Shown here in pieces: positions 24,486 to 33,624 of a stretch of 64,000 bases of DNA; within the stretch, counting starts at the first letter, position 1, and each line of letters begins with the position of its first letter. Below the pieces are notes generated by a model. It was not told the DNA's origin. It worked only from the letters and a program-made list of their open reading frames with translations, and did not search any database. The position numbers and the translations under genes were made by a program. This DNA is from Paenibacillus algorifonticola (GTDB lineage: Bacteria > Bacillota > Bacilli > Paenibacillales > Paenibacillaceae): contig NZ_LAQO01000001.1 in the NCBI RefSeq assembly GCF_000971975.1, positions 62,001 through 126,000 on the forward strand. Direction: 5' to 3'.

Positions 24486-25505
24486 TTAGGATAAAACATT
24501 CGATTTCATTTTTAATGAATCAAACGTTTTATTTTGAATCGTGTTTTGCAGCTCGGAACGATCAAGCAGGGTTATATTTTTTTCAATAAGCCAATTGTCA
24601 TCGTAAAACTGATCTAAATAATTGATCCCCGTATCCGGTATAATAGCAACAGCAGATTTTGAATCACTATTATTCAGCCAAGCTAAAGCTGCTACTACCG
24701 TCAATCCACCAGATCCCCCCATTAAAATGCCATGATGTCGAGCTAATAAACGACACATCGATATCGCTTCCTGGTCACTGGCAATGCACACCTGATCCAG
24801 CACCGAAATATCGGTATTATCGCTTCTCCAGCTTAGTCCTACACCATTAATCAAATAAGGAGAAAATTTTTCTCTGAAAACAGCCGAACCAGCTACATCG
24901 CAAGCAACGATTTTCACATCCGGCCTCTGCTCCTTCACATATTTCCCAATTCCACAAAGATGTCCGCCTGTGCTGACTGCTCCAATGATAGAATCTACCG
25001 GCAAGTCCACGATTTCCAATGCTGTTGTTTGAGAATGATATTGCGGATTTTGCGGATTATCATATTGATTTGTCCAGTAAGCATTGGGAAACTTTTGGAG
25101 CAGCTCCTGAACCCGGTTTAGTCTGGCTCGTTGAAAGCCTCCGTCCGCTGCCGGTGAAGTGACCATACTAATTTCTGCCCCATAAGCCTGATACCACTTC
25201 AGTAAGCTTTCACTTACTTTAGGATCAACAACAATAATGACACGAAACCCATAAACGGCTCCTAGCATAGCGAGAGATTTCCCAAGATTGCCCGAGGTTG
25301 ATTCTACCAATATACTGTCATGATTTAATTGCCCTGAAGCAAGCGCCGCTTTTACTAAACCAAGAGCCGTTCGATCCTTTATGCTAAAATTAGGATTAAA
25401 GTAATCAAGCTTTAAATATAAGCTTTTGCCCTTAGGAACTAACTCGTCATTTAGAGCTAAAACCGGCGTGTTTCCAATACATTCCGTAATATTGTTATAT
25501 ATCAT
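24486..25505 (-). CDS. PLP-dependent cysteine-synthase-fold enzyme, SbnA-like
   Basis: 339 residues from ATG 25505 (GGGGTG upstream). Fold-type II: NPNFSIKDRTA holds the PLP lysine, ESTSGNLGKSLAM binds the substrate carboxylate and STGGHLCGIG the phosphate. Features such as YWTNQYDNPQNPQYH and GSAVFREKF fit the SbnA branch, which joins O-phosphoserine with glutamate in 2,3-diaminopropionate synthesis. It could instead catalyse another beta-substitution on serine. The gap to the M24 gene is 4 bases. No SbnB dehydrogenase is seen in the window. Confidence 0.8.
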   Translation of the reverse strand: MIYNNITECIGNTPVLALNDELVPKGKSLYLKLDYFNPNFSIKDRTALGLVKAALASGQLNHDSILVESTSGNLGKSLAMLGAVYGFRVIIVVDPKVSESLLKWYQAYGAEISMVTSPAADGGFQRARLNRVQELLQKFPNAYWTNQYDNPQNPQYHSQTTALEIVDLPVDSIIGAVSTGGHLCGIGKYVKEQRPDVKIVACDVAGSAVFREKFSPYLINGVGLSWRSDNTDISVLDQVCIASDQEAISMCRLLARHHGILMGGSGGLTVVAALAWLNNSDSKSAVAIIPDTGINYLDQFYDDNWLIEKNITLLDRSELQNTIQNKTFDSLKMKSNVLS

Positions 25506-25509
25506 TGCG

Positions 25510-26706
25510 TCACCCCACAATTTTAATTAGGCTATCGCCCGTGGTCAGTACTTTATTACCGCTCTGCAGCACGACGATAGGATCTTCTACATGCAATGCT
25601 CCAAGACCAAATTCATAATAAGGTGTCTCTATGGAAAGAACCATTCCTTCTTCAATAACATCATCGCTAGCTGGAGATAAAATAGGCAATTCGTACGGCT
25701 CTAAACCAATTCCATGTCCAACATGATGCCTTCTATAACTCTCAAATCCTGCTTCATGAACAGCATTCATGGTCAGATGGAACACATCCTTGCCCTTCAT
25801 CCCAGGCTTAACCCTTTTTATCGCTTCTTGTTGACCTTTATGCAGCGCATTATATTTCAGGTATTCTGGTTTAAGCGCCTTATAGGCAAAAACTCTCGCA
25901 ATATCCGCCCAATAACCATCACAAACAATGTCGCAATCAAACCAGAGAATATCCCCTGGCATTAAACGGTTATCGGCATTAGGCTTTCTTTGGCCGCCAA
26001 CAGCATGTCTCCCAACTTTAATCATCGGCAATGTGGCTAAAGCACCTTGCTCAGCAATCGAGCATGAAAAAATTTTGACAATTTCCTGTTCGTTAATGCC
26101 CTCATATAGTTGATCAATAACGGTTTCAATCGCTTTTTCGATACAGGTCGCTGAATAAGCAAGCGCATCGATTTCAAAGCTTGTTTTGACCGCTCTAACG
26201 CTGCGGATAACCGCCGAGCATTCAACAAATTCAACATGAGGGAGTTTACTTTTAATCAACGATAAGCGGCTCCCTCTCATGCCATCCTCATCAATCCCTA
26301 CTCGTTCATTAGCGAGATTAAGCTTATTTAGTAACGCAACAAGACCTTCCTCGGCATTTGAGTTTCCATTGTCATTATTTGATAAATCGTTTAATCGCTG
26401 CTCATCATCCGTTAATGGGGTGTCTGCTGCATATTCCCGATAAAAGGTTCCATAGGTTACGACATGTCCAATTGGGGAGCGGGCATCCAAAATCTGATCA
26501 ATTTCTCCTACGGAATGCACAACATGAACCTTATCGGGAGAACAGCTTGTAATGACTGCGAAGCATTGTCCAAAATAAGGGTTCAACATTTTTACTACAG
26601 GATCAAATCCTGTAAAATATTTTATATTTTCTTTTGTAGCCGCAACAATGGCCGACAGATTATGTTCTTTCATTTTTGATATTAATCGTTCCGTATTAAA
26701 CAGCAT
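25510..26706 (-). CDS. M24 (Xaa-Pro peptidase/creatinase fold) hydrolase
   Basis: 398 residues. N-terminal creatinase-like domain, then a pita-bread domain with metal ligands in ILWFDCDIVCDGYWADIARV, HHVGHGIGLEPYELP, IETPYYEFG and HVEDPIVV. The two aspartates of the usual DxG...D pair are at DCD and D in GYWADI. Family members cleave Xaa-Pro peptides or C-N bonds of small molecules (creatinase). GAGGTG precedes ATG 26706. As part of the cluster it could trim a dipeptide-like product. Confidence 0.88.
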   Translation of the reverse strand: MLFNTERLISKMKEHNLSAIVAATKENIKYFTGFDPVVKMLNPYFGQCFAVITSCSPDKVHVVHSVGEIDQILDARSPIGHVVTYGTFYREYAADTPLTDDEQRLNDLSNNDNGNSNAEEGLVALLNKLNLANERVGIDEDGMRGSRLSLIKSKLPHVEFVECSAVIRSVRAVKTSFEIDALAYSATCIEKAIETVIDQLYEGINEQEIVKIFSCSIAEQGALATLPMIKVGRHAVGGQRKPNADNRLMPGDILWFDCDIVCDGYWADIARVFAYKALKPEYLKYNALHKGQQEAIKRVKPGMKGKDVFHLTMNAVHEAGFESYRRHHVGHGIGLEPYELPILSPASDDVIEEGMVLSIETPYYEFGLGALHVEDPIVVLQSGNKVLTTGDSLIKIVG

Positions 26707-26721
26707 CGTTCACCTCGTGTT

Positions 26722-27102
26722 TTATTCGAACTCCAATTGCTCAACTAGCTTTATAACAGCAGGGGCGAGCAAGCTGTAATGACTTGAATCAACCCAATCA
26801 ACTTCACTAATTTCTGAACATGGCACTATATCTCCAGCCCAGGTTGCCGTATAACATATTAATTCAACGCTGGCATTCTCTTTATAGGCAGGCCCTATTA
26901 CCGTTCTCAAATGTTGAATGCTTTCCCTCTGAATGTCTATGTTCAGCTCTTCTTTTAATTCCCTTACTAACGCTTCTTGCGGGTCCTCGCCTGGCTCGAT
27001 TTTCCCCCCCGGCAAATACCAAAGCTCGTTATCCCTAACCCTAACTAGAAGCAGCTTATTGTTATCCTGTTTTACAAGGCAGGCACAGCTAATCATTGTC
27101 AT
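26722..27102 (-). CDS. NUDIX hydrolase
   Basis: 126 residues with the Nudix box GGKIEPGEDPQEALVRELKE plus EL, i.e. G-x5-E-x7-REUxEE form. Hydrolyses a nucleoside diphosphate linked to another moiety; substrate unknown. The start overlaps the end of the HpaB-like gene by 14 bases, and the M24 gene starts 15 bases after its stop, so it belongs to one operon. Confidence 0.9.
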   Translation of the reverse strand: MTMISCACLVKQDNNKLLLVRVRDNELWYLPGGKIEPGEDPQEALVRELKEELNIDIQRESIQHLRTVIGPAYKENASVELICYTATWAGDIVPCSEISEVDWVDSSHYSLLAPAVIKLVEQLEFE

Positions 27103-28546
27103 GTAACAACACCCTATCTACCATATTTATCATATTGCTCTTGTCATAATTCAAAAAATGTCCAGCAGCTATTCTCATCGGGTCTCCGGCATGAAAAAAT
27201 TCATAGACTAACTGTCTTTGGCCAAAGCCATCACCCGATGCATCCCAAGCAAGATTTAATAATTTCGTTCGGGATAAAGCATCCGTTTCGCCTGTAGAAA
27301 GAGAACTCGCCAAGTCGCTTAAATCAGAATTAAGAAAATCCTGATAATGCGGTGTAGACAACATGGAACCAGCGGCAAGCGATTGTAACGTTTTAACCAT
27401 CGTTTCATACATTTTCGGAAAATTATATCGAATCGCTTGAATAGCGCTAATGCTTGGGGTTATGACCCCTTCTTCGCTTAAAGTTGCATCTGCTTCACTC
27501 CATGCAATACTCGCTTTTACAAGCTCGACATAGGAGGTTAGCTCTCCTAATTTTTCTTGAACATTTATAAATCCATCCAGCTTCAGCATCTTCGCCAATT
27601 GAATGGAAATGCCTGTGAGGAGCTCCGCTTTAGATAATCCTCTTACAATACCCTGATGCCCCGTATGATTTCGAGCAAAGGTTTTATCGTAGAACAAATT
27701 CGATTTATCAACATCTCTGAACACGAATACCTTGTCCCAAGGAATAAAGACTTCATTTAAGATCAAATAAGCATCGATTTCATCAAAAGCATTAGCTAGT
27801 GGATGATCAAAATGATGATAAACTGGTTTCACCATAGGTTTTCTGCAAATAATTTTCACGCCTGGATAATCGATAGGCAAAGCAAAAGAAACCGCGTAGT
27901 CCTCGTCACCCGGCTTTAACCCTGGCATATTAAAAATGAGCAATTCATCTGCAATTGGCGCCAATGTTACAATCATTTTTGCCCCAGTAACCACGATTCC
28001 TTTTTGATCATGGCTTACGATTCTCACAGCTGCATATTCATTAATTTGGGAGCCTAGAGGTAAAGATCGATCAATTTGCGGATTAATAGCTCCATGGCCT
28101 ACAAATAAGTTATTCTCTTTCACATAATTATAGTAAGCTTTCATATTTTCAGAGAAATTAGCAAACGGATTGCTTCCCAGCTGCTTAGAATGAGCATATA
28201 ACGTAGCTAAAGCGGCATTGATAAAATCTGGCGTTCTACCTAACATTCCAAAAGAAATATCCGCTACAGCCTTATAAGATTTTCTTTTCCGCTGTAAATC
28301 CTCGACTGTTGAAGGGACTAGCAGACTAATTGCGGCATTCTGATTGCCATCCTTAAAACAATGGATATCTGATTGTTCTTCCTGCAAATCATAATACTTT
28401 TCGATACAACCAATCGCTCCTGAAAATGCCGGGCTTGTCGCTACGTCAACTTGAACTCCGTTTAAATAAACAGAATTTCTGCCTTTCATTCTTTTCAAAT
28501 AGGCACCTTTAGCTGAAAATTCATAGGTTTGCACTTTGTTCAACAC
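27089..28546 (-). CDS. HpaB-family FADH2-dependent monooxygenase
   Basis: 485 residues of the 4-hydroxyphenylacetate 3-hydroxylase large-subunit family, which uses FADH2 from a separate reductase to hydroxylate phenols or related rings. Visible family features: YNYVKENNLFVGHGAINPQI, KGIVVTGAKMIVTLAP, VFIPWDKVFVF and DGFGQRQLVYEFFHAGDP. No HpaC-type reductase is encoded nearby. It is the first gene of the AT-rich operon. The first start is GTG 28546, too close to AGAGG; GTG 28534, 11 bases after it, is a better choice. Three Spo0A boxes lie 130-180 bases upstream. Confidence 0.85.
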   Translation of the reverse strand: MLNKVQTYEFSAKGAYLKRMKGRNSVYLNGVQVDVATSPAFSGAIGCIEKYYDLQEEQSDIHCFKDGNQNAAISLLVPSTVEDLQRKRKSYKAVADISFGMLGRTPDFINAALATLYAHSKQLGSNPFANFSENMKAYYNYVKENNLFVGHGAINPQIDRSLPLGSQINEYAAVRIVSHDQKGIVVTGAKMIVTLAPIADELLIFNMPGLKPGDEDYAVSFALPIDYPGVKIICRKPMVKPVYHHFDHPLANAFDEIDAYLILNEVFIPWDKVFVFRDVDKSNLFYDKTFARNHTGHQGIVRGLSKAELLTGISIQLAKMLKLDGFINVQEKLGELTSYVELVKASIAWSEADATLSEEGVITPSISAIQAIRYNFPKMYETMVKTLQSLAAGSMLSTPHYQDFLNSDLSDLASSLSTGETDALSRTKLLNLAWDASGDGFGQRQLVYEFFHAGDPMRIAAGHFLNYDKSNMINMVDRVLLHDND

Positions 28547-28677
28547 CTCTTGCTTTAATTTTTTCCATAAAAACCTTAATAAATAAATTATAAAACATTA
28601 AAATTAAACAAAAATTAAAAATAGATAAATTATAGTAATTTACATATGTAATGGTAATTTAATTCTATGAAAAAGTC

Positions 28678-28724
28678 TGTCGAAATTAGCTGTCGAATAC
28701 AAACTTTTTTTGTCGAAATTAGCT
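28678..28724. promoter_or_regulatory. Three Spo0A boxes upstream of the HpaB operon
   Basis: TGTCGAA, the 0A box, occurs perfectly at 28678, 28691 and 28711 on the plus strand. The first and third are part of a 14-base direct repeat TGTCGAAATTAGCT, 33 bases apart. They lie between the operon and the terminator of the next locus. TATAAT-like -10 sequences for the operon are downstream (for example 28627-28634, minus). Regulation by phosphorylated Spo0A is inferred. Confidence 0.65.
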
Positions 28725-28745
28725 TGAAAACCGTTTCAATACGAT

Positions 28746-28784
28746 AAAAAGCAGCAGCTCCCTTAAAGGAAACTGCTGCTTTTT
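28746..28784. terminator. Intrinsic terminator
   Basis: AAAAAGCAGCAG and CTGCTGCTTTTT pair perfectly around a 15-nt loop, with T or A runs on both sides. It isolates the HpaB operon from the glycogen operon. Confidence 0.75.
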
Positions 28785-28920
28785 ATCTATTTATCGCGAA
28801 AACAACATCGATCCGGCATAAATGTAAACGCTTTATTATTTGTAAATATACTACATTTATATCGATTATATATACAAGATTCCCCAAATAGAGCAGATGC
28901 GATTCTCGTTAAAAAAATAG

Positions 28921-28955
28921 CAGGAAAAAGAACACATGCTGCGTTCTTTTTCCTG
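28921..28955 (-). terminator. Terminator of the glycogen operon
   Basis: CAGGAAAAAGAAC (28921-28933) and GTTCTTTTTCCTG (28943-28955) are perfect complements with a 9-nt loop, 52 bases after the GH15 stop. Confidence 0.65.
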
Positions 28956-29006
28956 CCGAAATTTCTTCTAAATGATGCTGCCGTTTCATTCAAAAAAATA
29001 ATATAT

Positions 29007-30968
29007 TTAGCCCTTGAGCTGCTTATACTTCTCAGCATATTTGCTCACGCTCTGAATGAATGTCGCATGCGACCAAGTGAGCGGCGCAACCGATAGCGGG
29101 CTGCCGTCAAACGGATTGAGCTGCTCCGCCAGCAGTCCGCTGGATAAAGCATGATCTACGACCCATTGCAGCGTCTGCTTCGGCCCTTCCAGATCGTCCA
29201 GCTTCTGTGCAGAAGCAATTTGGTAATTGGCGACCCATAGCGTACAAATAATCCATGGGTTGCCCGGAATTTTGTCAATGTCGCCGGTTTGCTGGAAATA
29301 ATAATCGTTCGTATACCGCGCATGTCCGCCAACATCGGTCTGGATTCTCAACCCGTCTCTGATCGCATTCATCGTCCGAATGACTTTATCATCATCGACC
29401 GCCAGCACGCCAAATTCCCAAATGCCGAATATGCTGCTCTCCAGCGTCATATCCTTCACCCAGCCATTGTCCTTCTGAATGAGTCCGCGCGCAAACCGTC
29501 CGCTTTCCTCATCCCACAGCTGCGTCAGCATGCCGCGCTTGATCGTCTGGGCTGTATTGCGGTAATGGTCGCTGCGCTCATAATCACCAAACAGCTCGGT
29601 GAAAAAGGCTGCCGCCATTAAGCCGCCATATACGGATGCGACGGTGTACGTCCAGATGCCGTAGCGCTCTTCCCACAGATCATAGCTTGGCTTAGGCAGC
29701 GATAGCTCCGGCTCTATATAGCTGCTGAGAAACGTAGCTGCCTTGCGGATCAGGTTGCTGTACAAGGACTGCGGCAGCTCAATGACTTGATTTCGCAAAT
29801 AATCCTGCCATAAAGCGAACAGGACAAGCGCCGTCTCGTCTTCCTGAATCGGAAGCCTTTGGCTGCCCTGCACGATGTATGGATGCCAGCTGGAGCCAAC
29901 CGTTCCGTCCGGATTGTATTTGTGATACAAATAGCCGTCCGGTGCAAGCGCTGCTGCACAAAAATTAAAAAATGGCGCAATAACGCTCTGGTAGCCGGCA
30001 AGCGACATCGATTCGGCAATCAATGCGCCGTCACGCGGCCACATGTAGCTGTAATGATCACGATTATATTGCAAAATATCAGTGTCATTCGCCGCCAAAA
30101 TCGCGCCGCGCTCATCCACCTGCGTGCGCACGATGAGCAGGCTGTGACGGAACATCCGGCTGATGCTATCATTCAAATCGCCCAAATCGCTCTCCGCTCT
30201 TCTCAGCCAATGATTCCAATAAATGACGACGCGGCTAAGCAGCTTTTCTGGGCTGTTATCGAGGACGTATTGATTAAGCTCCTTGACTTCCTCCAGGTTT
30301 TTCCCAATTGACATCCAATAGTAAAAGGTTTTTTCGCCGCCGCCCGGTACATTGGCGCTCAGGCCAATCGTACTGTCCACGGAGCCTTGGGCAATCGTAT
30401 TGCCCATTAGTACGCCATCCTCTGCATCACGCCAGGTGCCTTCCGCAGAGTGGAACCGCTTGATGCCCGTAGAATATTGCATCAAGCCGCCTTCATCGCT
30501 CGATCCGCTGAACATAAAGTAATTCGAGCGCTTGTAATGAAACAGCGTGTTATTTTCCGGGTAATAGGCAGCTGTATCGCCCACCTCCGAGCCGTCGATC
30601 ATCAAATCCTGATGAAAAAACAGCCTTGCCTCGCGGGCATCATGACGTAAATTCCGTACGACGACCCGTTTAATATAAATGCATTCGCGTTGATGAATGC
30701 CATCATTCATTTGCAGCTCAACACCAAGCCCTTCATGCCGAGCTATAATGTTCGTCACGAGCGAGTCGTCAATGTAGCCAAGCTCAATGTTCCACTCTGG
30801 CTCATCCAGCCAGGAGAAGACGCCGCCAATCCAAATGCCGAAGCGGCAATAGTGGCCGCCCACATGATTGAGCTGTCCCACATAAGGATAATAAATATCG
30901 CGGATGTAACAGGTTTGATCCAAATTCACTAACAGCTTTCCATTGCCAATTACAAGGTGACGGGGCAT
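29007..30968 (-). CDS. Glycoside hydrolase family 15 (glucoamylase-like)
   Basis: 653 residues. An N-terminal beta-sandwich domain of about 270 residues precedes the (alpha/alpha)6 barrel. Catalytic region 1 is YMWPRDGALIAESM, and the general-acid glutamate is in PIQEDETALVLFALW; the base lies near WSHATFIQSV at the C-terminus. No signal peptide, so it acts in the cytosol on glycogen or maltodextrin, releasing glucose. It starts inside the end of glgA (19-base overlap) and takes the place usually held by glycogen phosphorylase. Confidence 0.88.
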   Translation of the reverse strand: MPRHLVIGNGKLLVNLDQTCYIRDIYYPYVGQLNHVGGHYCRFGIWIGGVFSWLDEPEWNIELGYIDDSLVTNIIARHEGLGVELQMNDGIHQRECIYIKRVVVRNLRHDAREARLFFHQDLMIDGSEVGDTAAYYPENNTLFHYKRSNYFMFSGSSDEGGLMQYSTGIKRFHSAEGTWRDAEDGVLMGNTIAQGSVDSTIGLSANVPGGGEKTFYYWMSIGKNLEEVKELNQYVLDNSPEKLLSRVVIYWNHWLRRAESDLGDLNDSISRMFRHSLLIVRTQVDERGAILAANDTDILQYNRDHYSYMWPRDGALIAESMSLAGYQSVIAPFFNFCAAALAPDGYLYHKYNPDGTVGSSWHPYIVQGSQRLPIQEDETALVLFALWQDYLRNQVIELPQSLYSNLIRKAATFLSSYIEPELSLPKPSYDLWEERYGIWTYTVASVYGGLMAAAFFTELFGDYERSDHYRNTAQTIKRGMLTQLWDEESGRFARGLIQKDNGWVKDMTLESSIFGIWEFGVLAVDDDKVIRTMNAIRDGLRIQTDVGGHARYTNDYYFQQTGDIDKIPGNPWIICTLWVANYQIASAQKLDDLEGPKQTLQWVVDHALSSGLLAEQLNPFDGSPLSVAPLTWSHATFIQSVSKYAEKYKQLKG

Positions 30969-32407
30969 TGTTTGTTCTCCTCTCGCTGTAACAAAAGTTG
31001 ATGATATACGGCTATATAGGCTTTGGCAGAGCGATTCCAGCTATAGTTCTCCTTGGAGACATTGTCTATGATTTGCTTCCAGGCCTCTGGATTCCGGTAT
31101 ACGCGAAGCGCTCTGCTAACCGTACTCCAATATTCATCGGCATCATAGCCCACAAAGCTGAACCCATTTCCTTCACCAGTATATTCATCAAAAGACTGGA
31201 CAGTATCCTTTAGCCCCCCGGTCTCCCTAACGATCGGGACAGCACGGTAGCGCAGCGCAAGGAGCTGGCTGATTCCGCAAGGCTCGAAGCGCGAAGGCAG
31301 CAAATATAAATCAGCACCTGCGTAGATGCGGCGAGCGAGCCTCTCATTGTAGCCAAGCTTTACCGCGATTTTGTCTGGGTAGCGCTGCGCAAACTGCTGC
31401 AGCTGCTGCTCATAATGCCACTCGCCTGAGCCAAGGATGACGAGCTGGACATCTTCCTGCAGCAGCTCCTCGAGCCTGGCGGTGATGAGGTCCAGCCCTT
31501 TCTGCTCTACGAGCCGATTGACCATGCCGATGAGCGGAATTTCCTCAGATTCCGGCAGTCCGAGCTCCTGCTGCAAATCGAGCTTGTTTTTCCGTTTCCG
31601 GCTAATCGAATTGCGGTATGGCGTATGCAGCGCCGAATCCTTCATCGGATCATAGGACTCATCATCAATACCGTTTACAATGCCCAGAAGATCGCCTTCG
31701 CGATGCCGCAGCAGCTCCTCCAGCCGCTCGCCGTATTCACTGCCCTTGATTTCTTCCGCATAAGTATGGCTGACTGTCGTCAGCTTGTCTGCGTACACGA
31801 GGCCGCCTTTCAAACAGCTGGCTGCGCCATGAAACTCCAGCCCGGCTGGGCCAAAAGCTTCATCACCCGCCCCCGTTAAATCCTGAAGCTGCTTGATGCC
31901 TAGTACGCCCTGATATTTCAGGTTATGGATGGTGAAAACGGTGCGGATATCCGCCCATTCTGCTGCATATTTCGTCTTGAGCAGAAATGGAATGAGCGCG
32001 GTTTGCCAATCATGGCAATGGATAACATCAGGAAGCACATCAACAAAGCTTAGCGCTTCCAGCACGGCAAAGCTAAAAAACACAAAGCGTTCGGGATCGT
32101 CTCCATACCCATATAACCCTCTGCGCTTAAAATAAAACTCATTGTCGATCAAATAATAGCAAACGCCATCTATTTCTCCGCGAAATAGTCCGCAATATTG
32201 ATTGCGCCAGCTGAACGAAACGTTAAAAGAGGCGATTTGTTCGAAATATTCCAAATATTCTGCGGGGATATCCTCATATTTTGGCAAAATAACGCTTGTG
32301 CCGATTTGACGTTTAACCAATGCTTTGGGAAGAGCGCCTGCAACGTCGCCCAAGCCGCCGGTTTTTGCGAGTGGCGCGGCCTCCGAAGTTGCAAACAAAA
32401 TATTCAT
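30950..32407 (-). CDS. glgA: Glycogen synthase (ADP-glucose)
   Basis: 485 residues, GT5. N-terminal KTGGLGDV binds ADP-glucose; C-terminal SRFEPCGISQLLALRYRAVP holds the catalytic glutamates. It adds glucose from ADP-glucose to glycogen in the cytosol. AGGAGG precedes the ATG. It follows glgD by 107 bases. Confidence 0.95.
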   Translation of the reverse strand: MNILFATSEAAPLAKTGGLGDVAGALPKALVKRQIGTSVILPKYEDIPAEYLEYFEQIASFNVSFSWRNQYCGLFRGEIDGVCYYLIDNEFYFKRRGLYGYGDDPERFVFFSFAVLEALSFVDVLPDVIHCHDWQTALIPFLLKTKYAAEWADIRTVFTIHNLKYQGVLGIKQLQDLTGAGDEAFGPAGLEFHGAASCLKGGLVYADKLTTVSHTYAEEIKGSEYGERLEELLRHREGDLLGIVNGIDDESYDPMKDSALHTPYRNSISRKRKNKLDLQQELGLPESEEIPLIGMVNRLVEQKGLDLITARLEELLQEDVQLVILGSGEWHYEQQLQQFAQRYPDKIAVKLGYNERLARRIYAGADLYLLPSRFEPCGISQLLALRYRAVPIVRETGGLKDTVQSFDEYTGEGNGFSFVGYDADEYWSTVSRALRVYRNPEAWKQIIDNVSKENYSWNRSAKAYIAVYHQLLLQREENKQCPVTL

Positions 32408-32514
32408 TTTTTTCTCCTCCTGTTTCGCGAAAAAATTTGGCCAGCAGAGACTGTAAGCACGCTGTAGAAACGTCCCAGCTTAACGCCCAGCCTCATGCCT
32501 GCCTATTTATTTAG

Positions 32515-33624
32515 TTAGATCGTCTTTCGCTTGCCTGCCAGAAAAGGCAGCCTTTCTGCGCCTCTTATATCCCGGTTGCAATCGACTCGTACATCCTTAT
32601 CCAAAATGCTATGCTGAATGAGGCTATTTTCGCCGATAATGCCATTTTGCATAATGATGCTGTTGCGAATGACTGCCCCTTTGCCAATATGGACGCCCCG
32701 GAACAAAATGCTGTTCTCAACCGTCCCTTCAATCCTGCAGCCATTGGCGATTAATGAATTATTAACTTTGGAAGATTCCAAATACCTCGCCGGCGGTTCG
32801 TCCTTAACCTTCGTGAAAATGGTGCCCGGCTGGAAAAACAGCTCTTTCCACACTTCAGGGCAAAGCAGATTCATGCTATTGGAAAAATAGCTTTCAAGCG
32901 TATTGACTACGCCCAAATAACCATCGTATAAATGTCCGTAAACCCGCAGCTTGTTCAAGCGGGAGAAAATCGCATGGCGTACGAGATGATCCTGCCCCTG
33001 AGCGAGCGAGGTTTCTACGATTTCCATGAGCAAATCTTTTTTCATCACATACATTTCCATAGAGGAAATATCGCTCAGCATACGCCCATAGTTTTCCTGA
33101 ATCGATGTAATTCGGCCATCGCTGCTCATCTTGACCTTGCGCGCCTTGCCAGCCAGATCATGCTGCTTCTTGCACACGATTGTAATATCCGCCCCACGTG
33201 CCTCATGCTCGTCAATAATCGGATTGAAATCAATATTGCATACCATATGGCTGCGCGTAATTACAACATACTCCAGCGTTGAGCGGTTGAAATAGTCGCG
33301 GTTTTGATAAAAATGGTATAAATCGCCACGGCTGATTTCCTGCAAATCATCCGTAGCCGGCGGCAAAATAAACAAGCCGCTCTGACGATTATTCAAATCC
33401 CAATACTTTCCTGAACCAAGATGATCCATAAGCGAGCGATATTTCGTATGCGCGAATACCGCTACCTTGTTAATGCCGGAGTTCACCATGCTGGACAAAA
33501 TAAAATCAATGAGCCTATAGCGTGCGCCAAACGGCACGGTCGCGAGACAGCGACTCTGTGTTAAATGCTCCAACTCGTCCGTCTCGTGGATTAAATTGAT
33601 AACGCCCATTATCCGATTGCTCAT
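32515..33624 (-). CDS. glgD: GlgD, glucose-1-phosphate adenylyltransferase regulatory subunit
   Basis: 369 residues. A GlgC-like nucleotidyltransferase with a left-handed beta-helix C-terminus ([20 protein letters not shown]), but the N-terminal GGxGxRL catalytic loop of GlgC is replaced by [12 protein letters not shown], so it is a non-catalytic subunit. In Bacillus GlgD pairs with GlgC and raises its activity. It overlaps glgC by 4 bases. Confidence 0.93.
   Translation of the reverse strand: MSNRIMGVINLIHETDELEHLTQSRCLATVPFGARYRLIDFILSSMVNSGINKVAVFAHTKYRSLMDHLGSGKYWDLNNRQSGLFILPPATDDLQEISRGDLYHFYQNRDYFNRSTLEYVVITRSHMVCNIDFNPIIDEHEARGADITIVCKKQHDLAGKARKVKMSSDGRITSIQENYGRMLSDISSMEMYVMKKDLLMEIVETSLAQGQDHLVRHAIFSRLNKLRVYGHLYDGYLGVVNTLESYFSNSMNLLCPEVWKELFFQPGTIFTKVKDEPPARYLESSKVNNSLIANGCRIEGTVENSILFRGVHIGKGAVIRNSIIMQNGIIGENSLIQHSILDKDVRVDCNRDIRGAERLPFLAGKRKTI

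Noticed and set aside
28787-29038. 83-codon minus-strand frame downstream of the GH15 gene
   Set aside because: It overlaps the operon terminator hairpin and the end of the GH15 gene and has no ribosome site or recognisable motif.
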